Shown here piece by piece: positions 52,732 to 61,419 of a stretch of DNA of 64,000 bases. The translations under genes were made by a program, and so were the position numbers. Under the pieces are notes generated by a model. That model made no database searches. It was not told where the DNA came from and saw only the letters and a list, made by a program, of their open reading frames with translations. Position 1 is the first letter of the stretch, and each line of letters starts with the position of its first letter. The stretch is from Chersky-840 sp963764205 (GTDB lineage Bacteria > Actinomycetota > Acidimicrobiia > Acidimicrobiales > UBA8190): contig CAVXRN010000006.1 in the NCBI GenBank assembly GCA_963764205.1, positions 1,302,001 through 1,366,000 of the forward strand. Reading direction: 5' to 3'.

Positions 52732-53478
52732 CTACGGCCGACGCCGACCGACCACGGCCACCAGGCCTTCGGGCAGCTCCTCGGATCCGAATGAGGAGAC
52801 GACCATGGCCTCGACCCCGTGATCGTCCAGGAGCGCGGGCACGAGTGCGGTGTCGATGAGCACGTTGTCGTGCTGTTCGTCGTCGCGGCGCCACGAGCCG
52901 TCGGGATCGGCGATGAACGTCGTCATGTGCCGGACAAAGCGATTGGGGGATGGGGTGGAGAATTCCGTCACAAGCAGCCAGCGGTCGTTGCGCCGGACCT
53001 GTGGCGGCGAGTGCAGCCGAGCACGACCCCAGGCGAGGTCACACAGGTCGATGGCGAGCACGCCCTCCGGGCGAAGCGCGCCGGCGAGCGCCACGAGCGC
53101 CCGCTCCAGGGCATCTTCATCGTCGAGGTAGTTCAGGACGTGGCCTATAGATACGATGGCGTCGGCGCTGGGAACCTCCTCGTCGGGAAGGCGCAGCGGC
53201 TGGATGTCCTGCGCGCCGGGGGCATGGTGCCGAGCGAGGTCCAACATGGCAGCCGACGCGTCGGTCGCCACCACCCGGTGCCCGGCGTCCACCAGATGGC
53301 GGGTGAGCAGCCCACTGCCACACCCGATCTCGAGCACGAGGCCGTCGCGGGCCCGGACCGGGCCCAGGAGATCGAGGATCCCCGGAGCACAGGCATCCGC
53401 GTGGAACCCGAACCCGAGGTGGTGGATGAGCGCGAGATCGCGGCGGTAGTAGGGCTCGTGCCCCGAGGGTCGGGCCAT
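52732..53478 (-). CDS. Class I SAM-dependent methyltransferase
   Basis: The 248-residue protein has the Rossmann methyltransferase motif I VLEIGCGSGLLTRHLVDAGH, motif II acidic VVATDASAAMLDLARHH, and SADAIVSIGHVLNYLDDEDA around motif IV, followed by LRPEGVLAIDLCDL. The pattern resembles small-molecule or lipid methyltransferases with a Methyltransf_25 domain. GATACT ends five bases upstream of ATG 53478, so the transcript is probably leaderless. The methyl acceptor is unknown. It is in the same direction as the corrinoid-binding gene, 52 bp upstream of that start. Confidence 0.9.
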   Translation of the reverse strand: MARPSGHEPYYRRDLALIHHLGFGFHADACAPGILDLLGPVRARDGLVLEIGCGSGLLTRHLVDAGHRVVATDASAAMLDLARHHAPGAQDIQPLRLPDEEVPSADAIVSIGHVLNYLDDEDALERALVALAGALRPEGVLAIDLCDLAWGRARLHSPPQVRRNDRWLLVTEFSTPSPNRFVRHMTTFIADPDGSWRRDDEQHDNVLIDTALVPALLDDHGVEAMVVSSFGSEELPEGLVAVVGRRRP

Positions 53479-53538
53479 GCCCCAGTATCTCGTACGACCG
53501 GGCCCCCACGAACCTCACGCCGATGCCGACGCCGCGGG

Positions 53539-53883
53539 CTACGGCTCGGAGCGCTCCTGCAGCGCGACGATCTCGGCCACGTGCCGCTTCAACCGCTCAC
53601 GTCCCATGTCGAACAACGATGTCGGGCGATCCAGGGGGCCGGGTGGGGGGCCGCTCGCCACGGCGTCTCCTGACGCGTCGGTCAGAGTCTGGACGACCGC
53701 CGGCGCCTGGTCGACGGGCAAACGGAACGTGGCTCTGCAGATCGAACCGTGCCAGAGACTGACGATGACGATGCCCTCGTCGGCGTGCCACGAGACCTCC
53801 ATCCGCCTTCCGTCGTCGCGCGCGTCGGTGAACCATTGGCGACGAACTGCGTCGGAGCGGGCAACCTGCACCACGCTCATCAT
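53539..53883 (-). CDS. Conserved hypothetical actinobacterial protein (114 aa)
   Basis: No named family is recognised. The protein shows a beta-rich core: ARDDGRRMEVSWHADEGIVI, then VSLWHGSICRATFRLPVDQA and a helix PAVVQTLTDASGDAV, then a charged helix MGRERLKRHVAEIVALQERS. The pattern 'SLWH...CxATFRLPxxxAPxxV' recalls small actinobacterial proteins of unknown role. ATG 53883 (MMSVVQVARSDAVRRQW) is favoured over 53973 because the first 30 residues of the longer form look non-conserved. It is convergent with nothing; the ABC permease follows on the same strand. Confidence 0.6.
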   Translation of the reverse strand: MMSVVQVARSDAVRRQWFTDARDDGRRMEVSWHADEGIVIVSLWHGSICRATFRLPVDQAPAVVQTLTDASGDAVASGPPPGPLDRPTSLFDMGRERLKRHVAEIVALQERSEP

Positions 53884-53994
53884 GGACCCACGCACCGGTA
53901 CCAGACCAGAGGGCATGCCGTTGCAATCGCGTGACAAACCGGGCTCTGCAACGGGGACTCTCTGCCCGGCCACCAGGCCGGGTTGCTATTCGGG

Positions 53995-55032
53995 TCAGGC
54001 GAGGCGGACGCCTCGGGGCAATGTGCGGCGAGGGGTGCGGAGCCGGCGGACGGCCACCGCGAACATGAAGGCGCCCAGCGCGACGTCGAAGCCGAGTCCC
54101 CAGGGCCACACCAATCCGCCCCGTCCCGCTGATGTCGCGTCCCCAAAGCCCGGCGCGGGCGCGGCGCGCAGCGATCGCACGCTACGGCTGATGTCGCCGA
54201 GCGGGTCGACGCCGTCCTGGACGGGGGCGGTGCAGAACGATTGGGTCGACCCGTTGGTGGTGAAGCTGTGGCACACGGGGGGTTTCTGCCTGGCCACGGG
54301 GGCGGCATCGGCCAGGACGACAAAGGGATTGGGGGCGAGCAGCCACCACGTCAGGTCGGTTCGGTCCACGTTCTCGTAGGCGGTGCAGCACCCCGCGGGC
54401 GCGCTGGCCGGGGGCGAGTAGAAGACAGCGCGGGTCTGGGTCGTGGCGGCGGTCACCAGTCCGAACAGGATGAGCGTCCCGATGGTGAGGGCGAATACCG
54501 ACAGGTAGGCGAGCACACTGGACGTCGTCCCCCGGGCCAGCAACGCCGAGAGCCCGAGGGAAATGGCACAGATCACGCCCAGCAACAGGGCCACGACGAG
54601 GGTCACGATCACCACGCGGATCGCCGGCACGCCTCCCTCGGCCATCGTCCACCCCACCAACGGTGCTGACACCGCCAAGAAGATGCACGCGGTTCCCCAT
54701 GCGGCGAGCAACTTTCCGCCGGCGATGTCGAATGCGGACAACCTCGTGACCTGCAGCACCCCGAGGGTTCCCCGCTCGCGATCCCCGTTCACCGACTGGG
54801 CGGTGAGCGCCGGCATCACGAGCAGCGCCAGCCCGAGAAGGAACAGCTGCAGCCCGCCGTACATCACGGTGCCGACCGTTCCCTGCAGATCGTGCGCATC
54901 GGAAAGGGCCAACCGGAGGAGGGCGGTGAAGGCGACCAGGACCACGAACCAACCTGCCAGCAGCCACCGCCACCGTCCGGCCCGGATCCTGACCGTCAGC
55001 TCGAGCCGGGCCACCGTGAGGACGCCGCTCAC
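53995..55032 (-). CDS. ABC-2 type permease
   Basis: The 345-residue membrane protein has about six helices, e.g. RWLLAGWFVVLVAFTALLRL, GGLQLFLLGLALLVMPALTA, ACIFLAVSAPLVGWTMAEGG, VVIVTLVVALLLGVICAISL and VLAYLSVFALTIGTLILFGL. NGDRERGTLGVLQVTRLSAF is the typical cytoplasmic ABC-2 loop. A long external loop (about 225-300) holds five cysteines (CCTAYEN, PPVCHS, SFCTAP) that may form disulfides. GTG 55032 overlaps the ATPase stop (GTGA), so the two make one exporter; longer readings into the ATPase gene are rejected. Substrate unknown. Confidence 0.88.
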   Translation of the reverse strand: MSGVLTVARLELTVRIRAGRWRWLLAGWFVVLVAFTALLRLALSDAHDLQGTVGTVMYGGLQLFLLGLALLVMPALTAQSVNGDRERGTLGVLQVTRLSAFDIAGGKLLAAWGTACIFLAVSAPLVGWTMAEGGVPAIRVVIVTLVVALLLGVICAISLGLSALLARGTTSSVLAYLSVFALTIGTLILFGLVTAATTQTRAVFYSPPASAPAGCCTAYENVDRTDLTWWLLAPNPFVVLADAAPVARQKPPVCHSFTTNGSTQSFCTAPVQDGVDPLGDISRSVRSLRAAPAPGFGDATSAGRGGLVWPWGLGFDVALGAFMFAVAVRRLRTPRRTLPRGVRLA

Positions 55033-55994
55033 CCTTGCTCCCCGGTCAGCTCGAGGTACGTGGCCTCGAGTGAGCTCGTGAGCGGGGCGCAGGAGACGAC
55101 GTGCACCCCGTCGCGCACGAGGCCCGCGATGAGCCCGGCGGCCGCCTCGTCGGAGACGAGCTCGACGTCGACGCCCAGGGGGGCGGGAGCGGTGTGGGCG
55201 TAGCCGTTGCGGTCGAGCGCGGCGATCAACTCGGGCTGGTTGAGGGCGCGCAGGCGCCACACGCGTGGACCGGAGGCCCGTGCCATGTCGTCGATCCGAC
55301 GCTCGCCTACCGTCACGCCTCGGTCGACGAACACGACTCTGTCGGCCATCTGTTCGAGGTCCGCCAGCACGTGGCTCGAGACGACCACGGCGGCACCTGT
55401 CGCGGCCAACTGGCGAAGCATGTCTCGCAACTCCACGCGGCTGTAGGGATCGAGCCCGGCGGCGGGCTCGTCGAGCAGCAGCACACTCGGTCGGTGGACC
55501 AGTGCCCGGACGAAGCCCAGTCGTTGTTTCTGACCCCGGGACAACACGTGCACGGGTCGATCTGCGTACTCCTGAAGTCGCGCCAGCGCCAGGAGCTCCT
55601 CCGCCCGGGACGCGGTGCTCGAGCCCAGGCGGTAGGCGGCACCGGCGAACCGGAGGTACTCGCGGGCGGTGAGGTTGTCGTAGACGCCGAAGGCGTCGGG
55701 TACCCAACCCAGTGTCGACCGCACCGCGTCGGTCTCGGTGGCGGGATCGTGTCCCGCGATCCTGACCGTGCCCGCATCGGGAAGCAGCAGTGTGGCGAGG
55801 ATCAGGAGCAACGTGGTCTTGCCTGCCCCGTTGGGCCCCACGAGCCCGGTGACCTCGCCGTGCCGGGCCGTGAAGTCGACCCCCCGCAGTGCGTTGACTG
55901 GGCCAAAACTCCTTTTGATGCCCAGTGCAACCACACCGTCGGCCGACGGTGGAGAACCTATGAACGGTTGCTCGGCCATCGAGTGGACGACCAC
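55029..55994 (-). CDS. ABC transporter ATP-binding protein
   Basis: The 321-residue ATPase shows Walker A (GLVGPNGAGKTTLLLILATL), a Q-loop region (TLGWVPDAFGVYDNLTAREY), the signature HVLSRGQKQRLGFVRALVHR (LSRGQ variant), Walker B (VLLLDEPAAGLDPYSRVEL) and H-loop (AVVVSSHVLADLEQMADRV). It pairs with the permease by a GTGA overlap. GTG 55994 has GAGGAG five bases upstream; ATG 55979 is an alternative. The first 25 residues are a non-conserved extension. The exporter resembles those for antibiotics or lipids. Confidence 0.92.
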   Translation of the reverse strand: MVVHSMAEQPFIGSPPSADGVVALGIKRSFGPVNALRGVDFTARHGEVTGLVGPNGAGKTTLLLILATLLLPDAGTVRIAGHDPATETDAVRSTLGWVPDAFGVYDNLTAREYLRFAGAAYRLGSSTASRAEELLALARLQEYADRPVHVLSRGQKQRLGFVRALVHRPSVLLLDEPAAGLDPYSRVELRDMLRQLAATGAAVVVSSHVLADLEQMADRVVFVDRGVTVGERRIDDMARASGPRVWRLRALNQPELIAALDRNGYAHTAPAPLGVDVELVSDEAAAGLIAGLVRDGVHVVSCAPLTSSLEATYLELTGEQG

Positions 55995-56197
55995 TGGCTC
56001 TCCTCTGTGTTGGCGTCAGGGCCGGATCATGAAGGGGGCAGGTCAGCACCACCGATCGTAGGCGGCGTGCGGCGGTTACCGCTGGCTCGTCCTTTGCCAG
56101 GCAGGGCATTCAGCCAAACCGAGAGCGCAGGCCGTATCCTCGGCGGAAGTTTCTGAGTCCACTCGCTTCGTAGCCCATGAACAGAGAGGCAGAGCAA

Positions 56198-56953
56198 ATG
56201 AACCAGAACACCGACCGAGCCGGCGCCTTTCTCGGCGGGCCCCGAACCGCCCGTGTCGTGGTCGTTGCACTCGTGCTGGGAAGCGTAGCGCTGACCAGTT
56301 GTTCGGCCATCAATGCGGTGCGGAAGGTCGAACACGATGTGACCGGCAACAAAGCGACGATCGACAACTTCACCAATACGATCAAGTCGGGACCGGGTAC
56401 GACATTCGAGGTGACGTACGTCACGACCGGCAGCTCGCCCGCGACGATCGTCTACGCGGTCCAGCCGCCGAAGGGCCTGGCGTTCCAAGACACTCCGTCG
56501 GGTGCGAGCAGCCCCAACGCCGACATCATCGTGAACTCGATGGGCGAGTACTCGTGTTCTTCGCATTCCGGACCGGCACCGACGTGCGAGAAGCTCGGGG
56601 CCGCCGATGCCGCCGCTCAGAACCAGATCTTCGACTTGTACACCCCGTCGCACTGGACTGCGTTCCTGAAGGACTTCTCGATCGCAGCGGGCCTCGCCGG
56701 CGACAAGGTCACCTCGTCGACGAAGACGGTCAACGGGTTCGCCATGCAATGCGTCGACTTCAACGCCTCGGGTGTCATCGGCACGAGCACGATCTGCAGT
56801 ACCGCCCAGGGCATCCTCGGGTACGTCCAGGTTGCTTCGGACTCCACGAGCTTCGAGATCAAAAGCTACTCGGCCACGCCCCCGGCGTCGCTGTTCCAGC
56901 TGCCGCCCGGTGCCACCATCACGACCACGCCCACGCCCACGACGCCCTCCTAG
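56198..56953 (+). CDS. Secreted lipoprotein of unknown function
   Basis: The 251-residue protein has a lipoprotein signal peptide (VVVVALVLGSVALTSC, lipobox LTSC near residue 35). The mature part has strands such as TTFEVTYVTTGSSPATIVYA and a central domain with three or four cysteines (GEYSCSSHSG, PTCEKLG, AMQCVDFNA, TSTICSTAQG) likely disulfide-bonded. The tail is TITTTPTPTTPS. No named domain is recognised. ATG 56198 has AGAGAGG eight bases upstream; ATG 56177 is an alternative. It diverges from the ABC exporter genes. Confidence 0.78.
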   Translation: MNQNTDRAGAFLGGPRTARVVVVALVLGSVALTSCSAINAVRKVEHDVTGNKATIDNFTNTIKSGPGTTFEVTYVTTGSSPATIVYAVQPPKGLAFQDTPSGASSPNADIIVNSMGEYSCSSHSGPAPTCEKLGAADAAAQNQIFDLYTPSHWTAFLKDFSIAAGLAGDKVTSSTKTVNGFAMQCVDFNASGVIGTSTICSTAQGILGYVQVASDSTSFEIKSYSATPPASLFQLPPGATITTTPTPTTPS

Positions 56954-56980
56954 GTGTCCGCGCTCGCCACCGGAAAACGA

Positions 56981-57601
56981 TCAGTCGAAGCTCGGCTTGC
57001 GATCTCGCGTTCGCTTGAGCTCGAAGAACCCGTCGGTTCCCGTGACCGCCATGACGCCGTCCCACAGCTTCCCCGCCGCCTCGCCTCGCGGAATCGGCGT
57101 CACGACGGGACCGAAGAAGGCGCTGCCCTCGACGCTGATGATGGGGGTGCCGACGTCGAGGCCGACGAGGTCCATGCCACGTTGATGTGACGCCCGGATG
57201 ACGTCGTCGAATGCGGTGCTGGTGGCGGCCTCGAGCAGCGACGGGGGCAGGCCCAGCTCGGCCACCGCATCAGCCAGTGCCTCGGCGTCGCGTTGCTGCT
57301 CGTTGTGAAAGCGGGTGCCGATGGCCGTGTAGATGGGAAGCAGGATGTCGTCCCCACGCTCCGCCGCAGCCGCGGCACAAATCCGGATCGGGCCCCAGGC
57401 CTGCTCCATGCGTTGCCGGTACTCGTCGGTCAACCCTTCGCCCTCGTGCTGGACCAGGTTGAGGTAGGCCAGGGACATCATGTGCCAACGCGTCGTCACC
57501 GGCCTGACCTGCTCCACCTCGAGCATCCATCGCGAGGTGATCCACGCCCACGGGCACAAGGGGTCGAACCAGAAGTCGGCGAAGGTCTCCGCGTCTCTCA
57601 C
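56981..57601 (-). CDS. Mycothiol-dependent nitroreductase Rv2466c-like DsbA-fold protein, active site CPWA
   Basis: This 206-residue thioredoxin/DsbA-fold protein closely follows M. tuberculosis Rv2466c along its length: ADFWFDPLCPWAWITSRWML, MSLAYLNL, YRQRMEQAWGPIRICAAAAA, LLPIYTAIGTRFHNEQQRDA, SHQRGMDLVGLDVGTPIISV and GSAFFGPVVTPIPRGEAAGK. Rv2466c uses a CPWC site; here Cys16 is kept but the second cysteine is Ala19, so a monothiol mechanism with mycothiol is expected. The convergent lipoprotein gene ends 27 bp away. A second protein with the same change lies at 58962-59597. Confidence 0.9.
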   Translation of the reverse strand: MRDAETFADFWFDPLCPWAWITSRWMLEVEQVRPVTTRWHMMSLAYLNLVQHEGEGLTDEYRQRMEQAWGPIRICAAAAAERGDDILLPIYTAIGTRFHNEQQRDAEALADAVAELGLPPSLLEAATSTAFDDVIRASHQRGMDLVGLDVGTPIISVEGSAFFGPVVTPIPRGEAAGKLWDGVMAVTGTDGFFELKRTRDRKPSFD

Positions 57602-57661
57602 CCTGCTTGCAACACCCCGACCCCGAGGACTGTTCCCGCCCGCCTGCTCCGGCGGGCCCCT

Positions 57662-58114
57662 CTACGCCGGGACGGGCGACCGGGAACCTCGGCGGCCCCG
57701 GCGCCCCGCCGCGTCGACCAGGAACCCCAGCCCGATCCCGAACATCCATATGTCCTTGCTGACCGCGGTCCCCGCTGCGCTGGGCCAGATGCTCCCCGGT
57801 TCGCGCAGGGCGGGTGTTCGCCAGTACATCGCCAGCAGGGCCCCGGAGAAGGCGGTGAGCGCGGCACCGGCCGTGGCGGTGGACACGAACGGCGTGAGCA
57901 AGGCCACCCCGGTGCCGATCTCTCCCAGGGCGAGCATCCGCACGAACCGCTCCGGGGGGATGTCTCGCAAGACGGGAAAAGCTCCAGCGGCCATGCCATG
58001 GACGGCGGTGGCCCGCCCTTCGTCCGCGTCCCATTTCTGCAGGCCGGCGTGCAAGATGTACGCCCCGGCGCTCACACGGCCCGGTACGTCCCGGGCCTTC
58101 AACTTCGAAGCCAT
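57662..58114 (-). CDS. DoxX family membrane protein
   Basis: The 150-residue protein has four hydrophobic helices typical of DoxX: RVSAGAYILHAGLQKWDADE, RMLALGEIGTGVALLTPFVS, TATAGAALTAFSGALLAMYW and KDIWMFGIGLGFLVDAAG. DoxX-like proteins act in sulfur or thiol redox stress responses in mycobacteria (with SseA and SodA), and its position beside Rv2466c-like genes fits a thiol-related role. GAGGAG precedes ATG 58114. An upstream in-frame extension is rejected because of the ribosome site. Confidence 0.85.
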   Translation of the reverse strand: MASKLKARDVPGRVSAGAYILHAGLQKWDADEGRATAVHGMAAGAFPVLRDIPPERFVRMLALGEIGTGVALLTPFVSTATAGAALTAFSGALLAMYWRTPALREPGSIWPSAAGTAVSKDIWMFGIGLGFLVDAAGRRGRRGSRSPVPA

Positions 58115-58179
58115 GCGTTCTCCTCGGTCTGACCCGCTTCCGATGGACATGGGCCCGTTCCGACAGACTACGTCGCTGC

Positions 58180-58896
58180 TCACGGCCACCTCACCCATTG
58201 TCCGAGAGCGAGCGTTCCTGACGTCAGTTCCTCGAGGCTCTCGATGAGCGGGCCCCACCCGTCCGCTTCGGCGTCGTAGACGAGCGCGTCGGCACTGTCC
58301 GGGGCCACCAGCCGGATGGCACGGATCCCCACGGCGGTCGCCCCCGTGAGCTCGTTGCTCCCGCCGTCGCCCACGTAGATCGCCTCAGAGGGCGCCACAC
58401 CGAGCCCCTGGCACATTGATCGGTAGAGCGAGGCGTGAGGCTTGCGCCGTCCGGCGACCACCGAGAAGACGGCGGCGTCGACCAACGAGGCGAGCGGCAG
58501 CGTGTCCCACAATTCGGCGAGCTCGTGGGTGCAGTCGCTGATCACGCCGATCCGTAGGCCTCGGAGGCGCAGGGACTCGAGTGTTCGCGCGGCGTCGTGG
58601 CGCACCGTCGACGCGTAGCGTCTCTCGATCTCCATCCGCTTCGAACAGGCCGCCCGGAGCTGTGCCTCGGAAGGCTCGTAGCCGCAGCGGTGGGCGAGCC
58701 ACGCCATGGTGGCGAGCATGTCCCCGCATCGGCCCGTGGCCCGCTCGTCGAACGTCGACGAGATCGTGTCGAACAGCACGTCCGACGGGATCTCGAGCTC
58801 GGCGGCAACGCGATCGACGCCGGCTCGTCGAGCCGCGGCGGACGCGCTCACGGTCAGGGTGCCGAAGTAGTCGAAGATCACCGCTTTCACATCCAC
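58180..58896 (-). CDS. HAD-family hydrolase
   Basis: The 238-residue phosphatase-fold protein has HAD motif I VKAVIFDYFGTLTVSASAAA (DxF; the first Asp is the nucleophile and the usual second Asp is replaced by Phe-Gly as in DYFGTL types), motif II RIGVISDCTHELAELW, the motif III lysine in VAGRRKPHASLYRSMCQGLG and motif IV EAIYVGDGGSNELTGATAVG. The cap domain is helical (about 15-95). GTG 58896 has GGAGGAGG ten bases upstream. The substrate is unknown. It diverges from the DsbA-like gene with 65 bp between starts. Confidence 0.9.
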   Translation of the reverse strand: MDVKAVIFDYFGTLTVSASAAARRAGVDRVAAELEIPSDVLFDTISSTFDERATGRCGDMLATMAWLAHRCGYEPSEAQLRAACSKRMEIERRYASTVRHDAARTLESLRLRGLRIGVISDCTHELAELWDTLPLASLVDAAVFSVVAGRRKPHASLYRSMCQGLGVAPSEAIYVGDGGSNELTGATAVGIRAIRLVAPDSADALVYDAEADGWGPLIESLEELTSGTLALGQWVRWP

Positions 58897-58961
58897 CGGC
58901 CCCGGTCCTCCTCCGGCCCGAAGTGGCAGCCAGCACACCAACTCACGTCTATCCTGGCAGT

Positions 58962-59597
58962 GTGCCCGATGTCGAGGTGTTCGTGGACCCCAGTTGCCCG
59001 TGGGCCTGGATCACGGCGCGGTGGGTCATCGAGGTGGCGCCGAAACGTGCGCTGACCGTGACCTGGCGTTCGTACTGCCTCGAGATCCGTGACGAGTACG
59101 GGGTGGCGCCGACGGTGCCCGAGCATCTGCGCCAGGCTGCGCTCGCCGGCCACGCCGTCTCGCACCGGATGCTGCGCATCTTCGAGGCGGCGCGGGCCCG
59201 CGCCGGCGAGGAAGCCGTCGACGCGCTCTACACCGAATGGGGCCGTCGCTTCTTCGACGGTCCGGTCGACGCCGATGCGCTGCTGTCCGAGTGCGTGGCG
59301 GCGAGTGGGCTCGGACGTGATCTGGTGGGCGCCGCCGACGACGACGAGTGGGACGCGCCCATCCTCGAGGCCATGGAGGTGGCCTACGCCTTCGGTGGTC
59401 CCAAGACCCAGACGCCCACCATCGTCGTCCGGGCAGATCCGCCCTACGGTTTCAAGGGCCCGGTGATGGCACCGGCCCCCACCGGCGACGCCGCGCTCCG
59501 GTTGTGGGACGCCGTCCAGGTGGTCGCGGCGGAGCCCGGGTTCTTCGAGATCACCCGGCCCCGGGCCCACCGGCCCGTCACGCCCGCCCCCACCTGA
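58962..59597 (+). CDS. DsbA-family thioredoxin-fold protein with CPWA active site
   Basis: The 211-residue protein begins VPDVEVFVDPSCPWAWITAR, the same fold and active-site change (Cys12, Ala15) as the Rv2466c-like protein at 56981-57601, but otherwise it is distant. Later segments are RQAALAGHAVSHRMLRIFEA, FGGPKTQTPTIVVRADPPYG and GFKGPVMAPAPTGDAALRLW (the conserved cis-Pro TPTIVV). It is probably a mycothiol-linked oxidoreductase or isomerase (FrnE/HCCA-like). TATCCT (58950-58955) ends six bases before GTG 58962, so it is leaderless and the longer frame is rejected. Confidence 0.87.
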   Translation: MPDVEVFVDPSCPWAWITARWVIEVAPKRALTVTWRSYCLEIRDEYGVAPTVPEHLRQAALAGHAVSHRMLRIFEAARARAGEEAVDALYTEWGRRFFDGPVDADALLSECVAASGLGRDLVGAADDDEWDAPILEAMEVAYAFGGPKTQTPTIVVRADPPYGFKGPVMAPAPTGDAALRLWDAVQVVAAEPGFFEITRPRAHRPVTPAPT

Positions 59598-59630
59598 ACG
59601 GGGCGGGGCGCCACGACGCCCGCACTCCCG

Positions 59631-60377
59631 TCAGTGCTCGACGAGCACCCACTCGGGATTGCCGGCGCCCAGCACCCGAGTGGTCACACTCACACCTGCG
59701 GCGACGATGAGGGTGATGACGAGCGGATAGACGACGTGCGTATGCACGATGCACGCCGCACCGATGAGGGCGCCCAAGAACATGGCGACCACCGTCAGAC
59801 CGCGACGCCCGGCCTTGGCACCGGCCTTCCCCGCGATGGGCCCGTCGGCGGAGATGCCGGTGATCGTCATCGTGAGCACCGTGGTGGTGAGGTCGGGCAC
59901 CGCCAATTTCCGGGCTGCTGAGTTCTGGATCCCCATGGAGATCCCGAGCACCACGATCAAGCCGTATCGGAACCCGGCGGTGACCGGCGTGCTGCTCACC
60001 GCGGCCAGGACGACCGCGATGGCGACGAAGAAGGCCTGGATCATCGTGCACGTGCTCAACAGCCGGGCCCGGTGCCGAGCCATGTTGAACGACACTCGCC
60101 CTCCGATCACCGCCCCGAGGCCGAACGAACACAGTGCTGCGATCGAGGCGGGTATCGAGAACCCCTTCGCCCCCACGAGGGCGAACGCGAGGAAGACGAC
60201 GTTTCCGGTCATGTTGGCCACGAAGACATGGCCCAGCACCAGATAGCTGAAGGAGTCGACGAGACCGCTGACGACGGTGAGTGCCAGCAACAGGGGTGGC
60301 AAGGGGCCGAACGGTTTGCTTCGACTTGGAAGAATCGTCTCTCTGACTTCGGTGAGGAACGTGTTCACGAGCACCAT
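59631..60377 (-). CDS. DUF1275 (YoaK) family membrane protein
   Basis: The 248-residue protein has six or seven hydrophobic helices with the YoaK pattern: LLALTVVSGLVDSFSYLVLG, HVFVANMTGNVVFLAFALVG (the conserved ANMTGN), GFSIPASIAALCSFGLGAVI, FFVAIAVVLAAVSSTPVTAG, MGIQNSAARKLAVPDLTTTV (the conserved GxQN..R) and VVYPLVITLIVAAGVSVTTR. Function is unknown; the family may be a transporter. ATG 60377 is chosen as the first good start before the first helix. It diverges from the ABC exporter genes. Confidence 0.9.
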   Translation of the reverse strand: MVLVNTFLTEVRETILPSRSKPFGPLPPLLLALTVVSGLVDSFSYLVLGHVFVANMTGNVVFLAFALVGAKGFSIPASIAALCSFGLGAVIGGRVSFNMARHRARLLSTCTMIQAFFVAIAVVLAAVSSTPVTAGFRYGLIVVLGISMGIQNSAARKLAVPDLTTTVLTMTITGISADGPIAGKAGAKAGRRGLTVVAMFLGALIGAACIVHTHVVYPLVITLIVAAGVSVTTRVLGAGNPEWVLVEH

Positions 60378-60486
60378 CCCTGTGGTCGCGCCGATCGTCT
60401 CCCGGCGACGGCCCGATGCTATTGGCCGGAGGGCGAACCGACCCGAGGGACCGGTGGGTCGGGTCGGGGCACGGTAGCGTTGGCGA

Positions 60487-61419
60487 GTGGCGGCCGTCTC
60501 GGTGGAGCACCTGCGCAAGCGGTACGGCGACATCGACGCGGTGCACGACGTGGCCTTCGAGGTCGAACACGGAGAAGTCTTCGCCCTGCTGGGCCCGAAC
60601 GGCGCCGGCAAGACCACCACGATCGAGATCCTCGAGGGATTCCGTCGGCGCGACAGCGGCCACGTCGACGTGCTCGGCTACGACCCCGCCGATCCTGCCA
60701 CCAGCCGACAACTGCGCGAGCACCTCGGCGTCGTCCTCCAGGAGCTCGCGGTCGAGCCGTTCCTGTCGGTCCGCCAGGCGCTCACCCGCAACGCCGGCTA
60801 CTACCCCCGTCCCCGTCCCGTGGACGAGGTCCTCGAGCTCGTCGGTCTCGAGTCCAAGGCCAACGAACGGGTGAAGAAGCTCTCCGGGGGCCAGCAACGC
60901 CGCCTCGACCTCGGCTTGGGCATCATCGGCAACCCGGCGCTGCTGGTGCTGGACGAGCCCACCACGGGGTTCGACCCCACGGCTCGGCGCGGCGCGTGGG
61001 ACCTCGTCCGCTCGATGACCGGTGGAGGCACGACGGTGATCCTCACCACCCACTACATGGACGAGGCCGAGGCACTGGCCGATCGGCTGGCGGTGATCAA
61101 CGGCGGACGGATCATCGCCGAAGGGACCCCCGCGTCACTGGGTGGTCGCGACGTGGGCGACACCACGATCCGCTTCCGGCTCCCCCCCGGGACCCTCGTC
61201 ACCGAGCTTCCCGTCCCGGCTTCGGTGGCCGAGAACGGGGCGATCGAGATCAGGACCGACAAGGAGATCGAGGTCCTGGCCCACCTCACGACGTGGGCCC
61301 TGAGCAACGACGTCGACCTGATCGGCCTCACCGTCGAACGTCTCACGCTCGAGGACGTCTACCTCCGTCTCACCGGGTACGAGCCCGATGCGGCCGGGGC
61401 CGGGGGACAGGGCCGATGA
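60487..61419 (+). CDS. ABC transporter ATP-binding protein (DrrA-like)
   Basis: The 310-residue ATPase shows Walker A (ALLGPNGAGKTTTIEILEGF), a Q-loop region (LGVVLQELAVEPFLSVRQAL), the signature KKLSGGQQRRLDLGLGIIGN, Walker B (LLVLDEPTTGFDPTARRGAW) and H-loop (TVILTTHYMDEAEALADRLA). It ends in the DrrA-type C-terminal region (VERLTLEDVYLRLTGYEPDA). TAGCGT at 60475-60480 ends six bases before GTG 60487, so it is leaderless. The permease gene overlaps its stop (ATGA). Together they form an exporter of a drug, lipid or natural product. Confidence 0.94.
   Translation: MAAVSVEHLRKRYGDIDAVHDVAFEVEHGEVFALLGPNGAGKTTTIEILEGFRRRDSGHVDVLGYDPADPATSRQLREHLGVVLQELAVEPFLSVRQALTRNAGYYPRPRPVDEVLELVGLESKANERVKKLSGGQQRRLDLGLGIIGNPALLVLDEPTTGFDPTARRGAWDLVRSMTGGGTTVILTTHYMDEAEALADRLAVINGGRIIAEGTPASLGGRDVGDTTIRFRLPPGTLVTELPVPASVAENGAIEIRTDKEIEVLAHLTTWALSNDVDLIGLTVERLTLEDVYLRLTGYEPDAAGAGGQGR

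Noticed and set aside
53995..56109. 704-residue minus-strand frame spanning both ABC genes
   Set aside because: Only its last 345 residues form a permease; the first part is out of frame with the ATPase, and a GTGA overlap gives a proper internal start.
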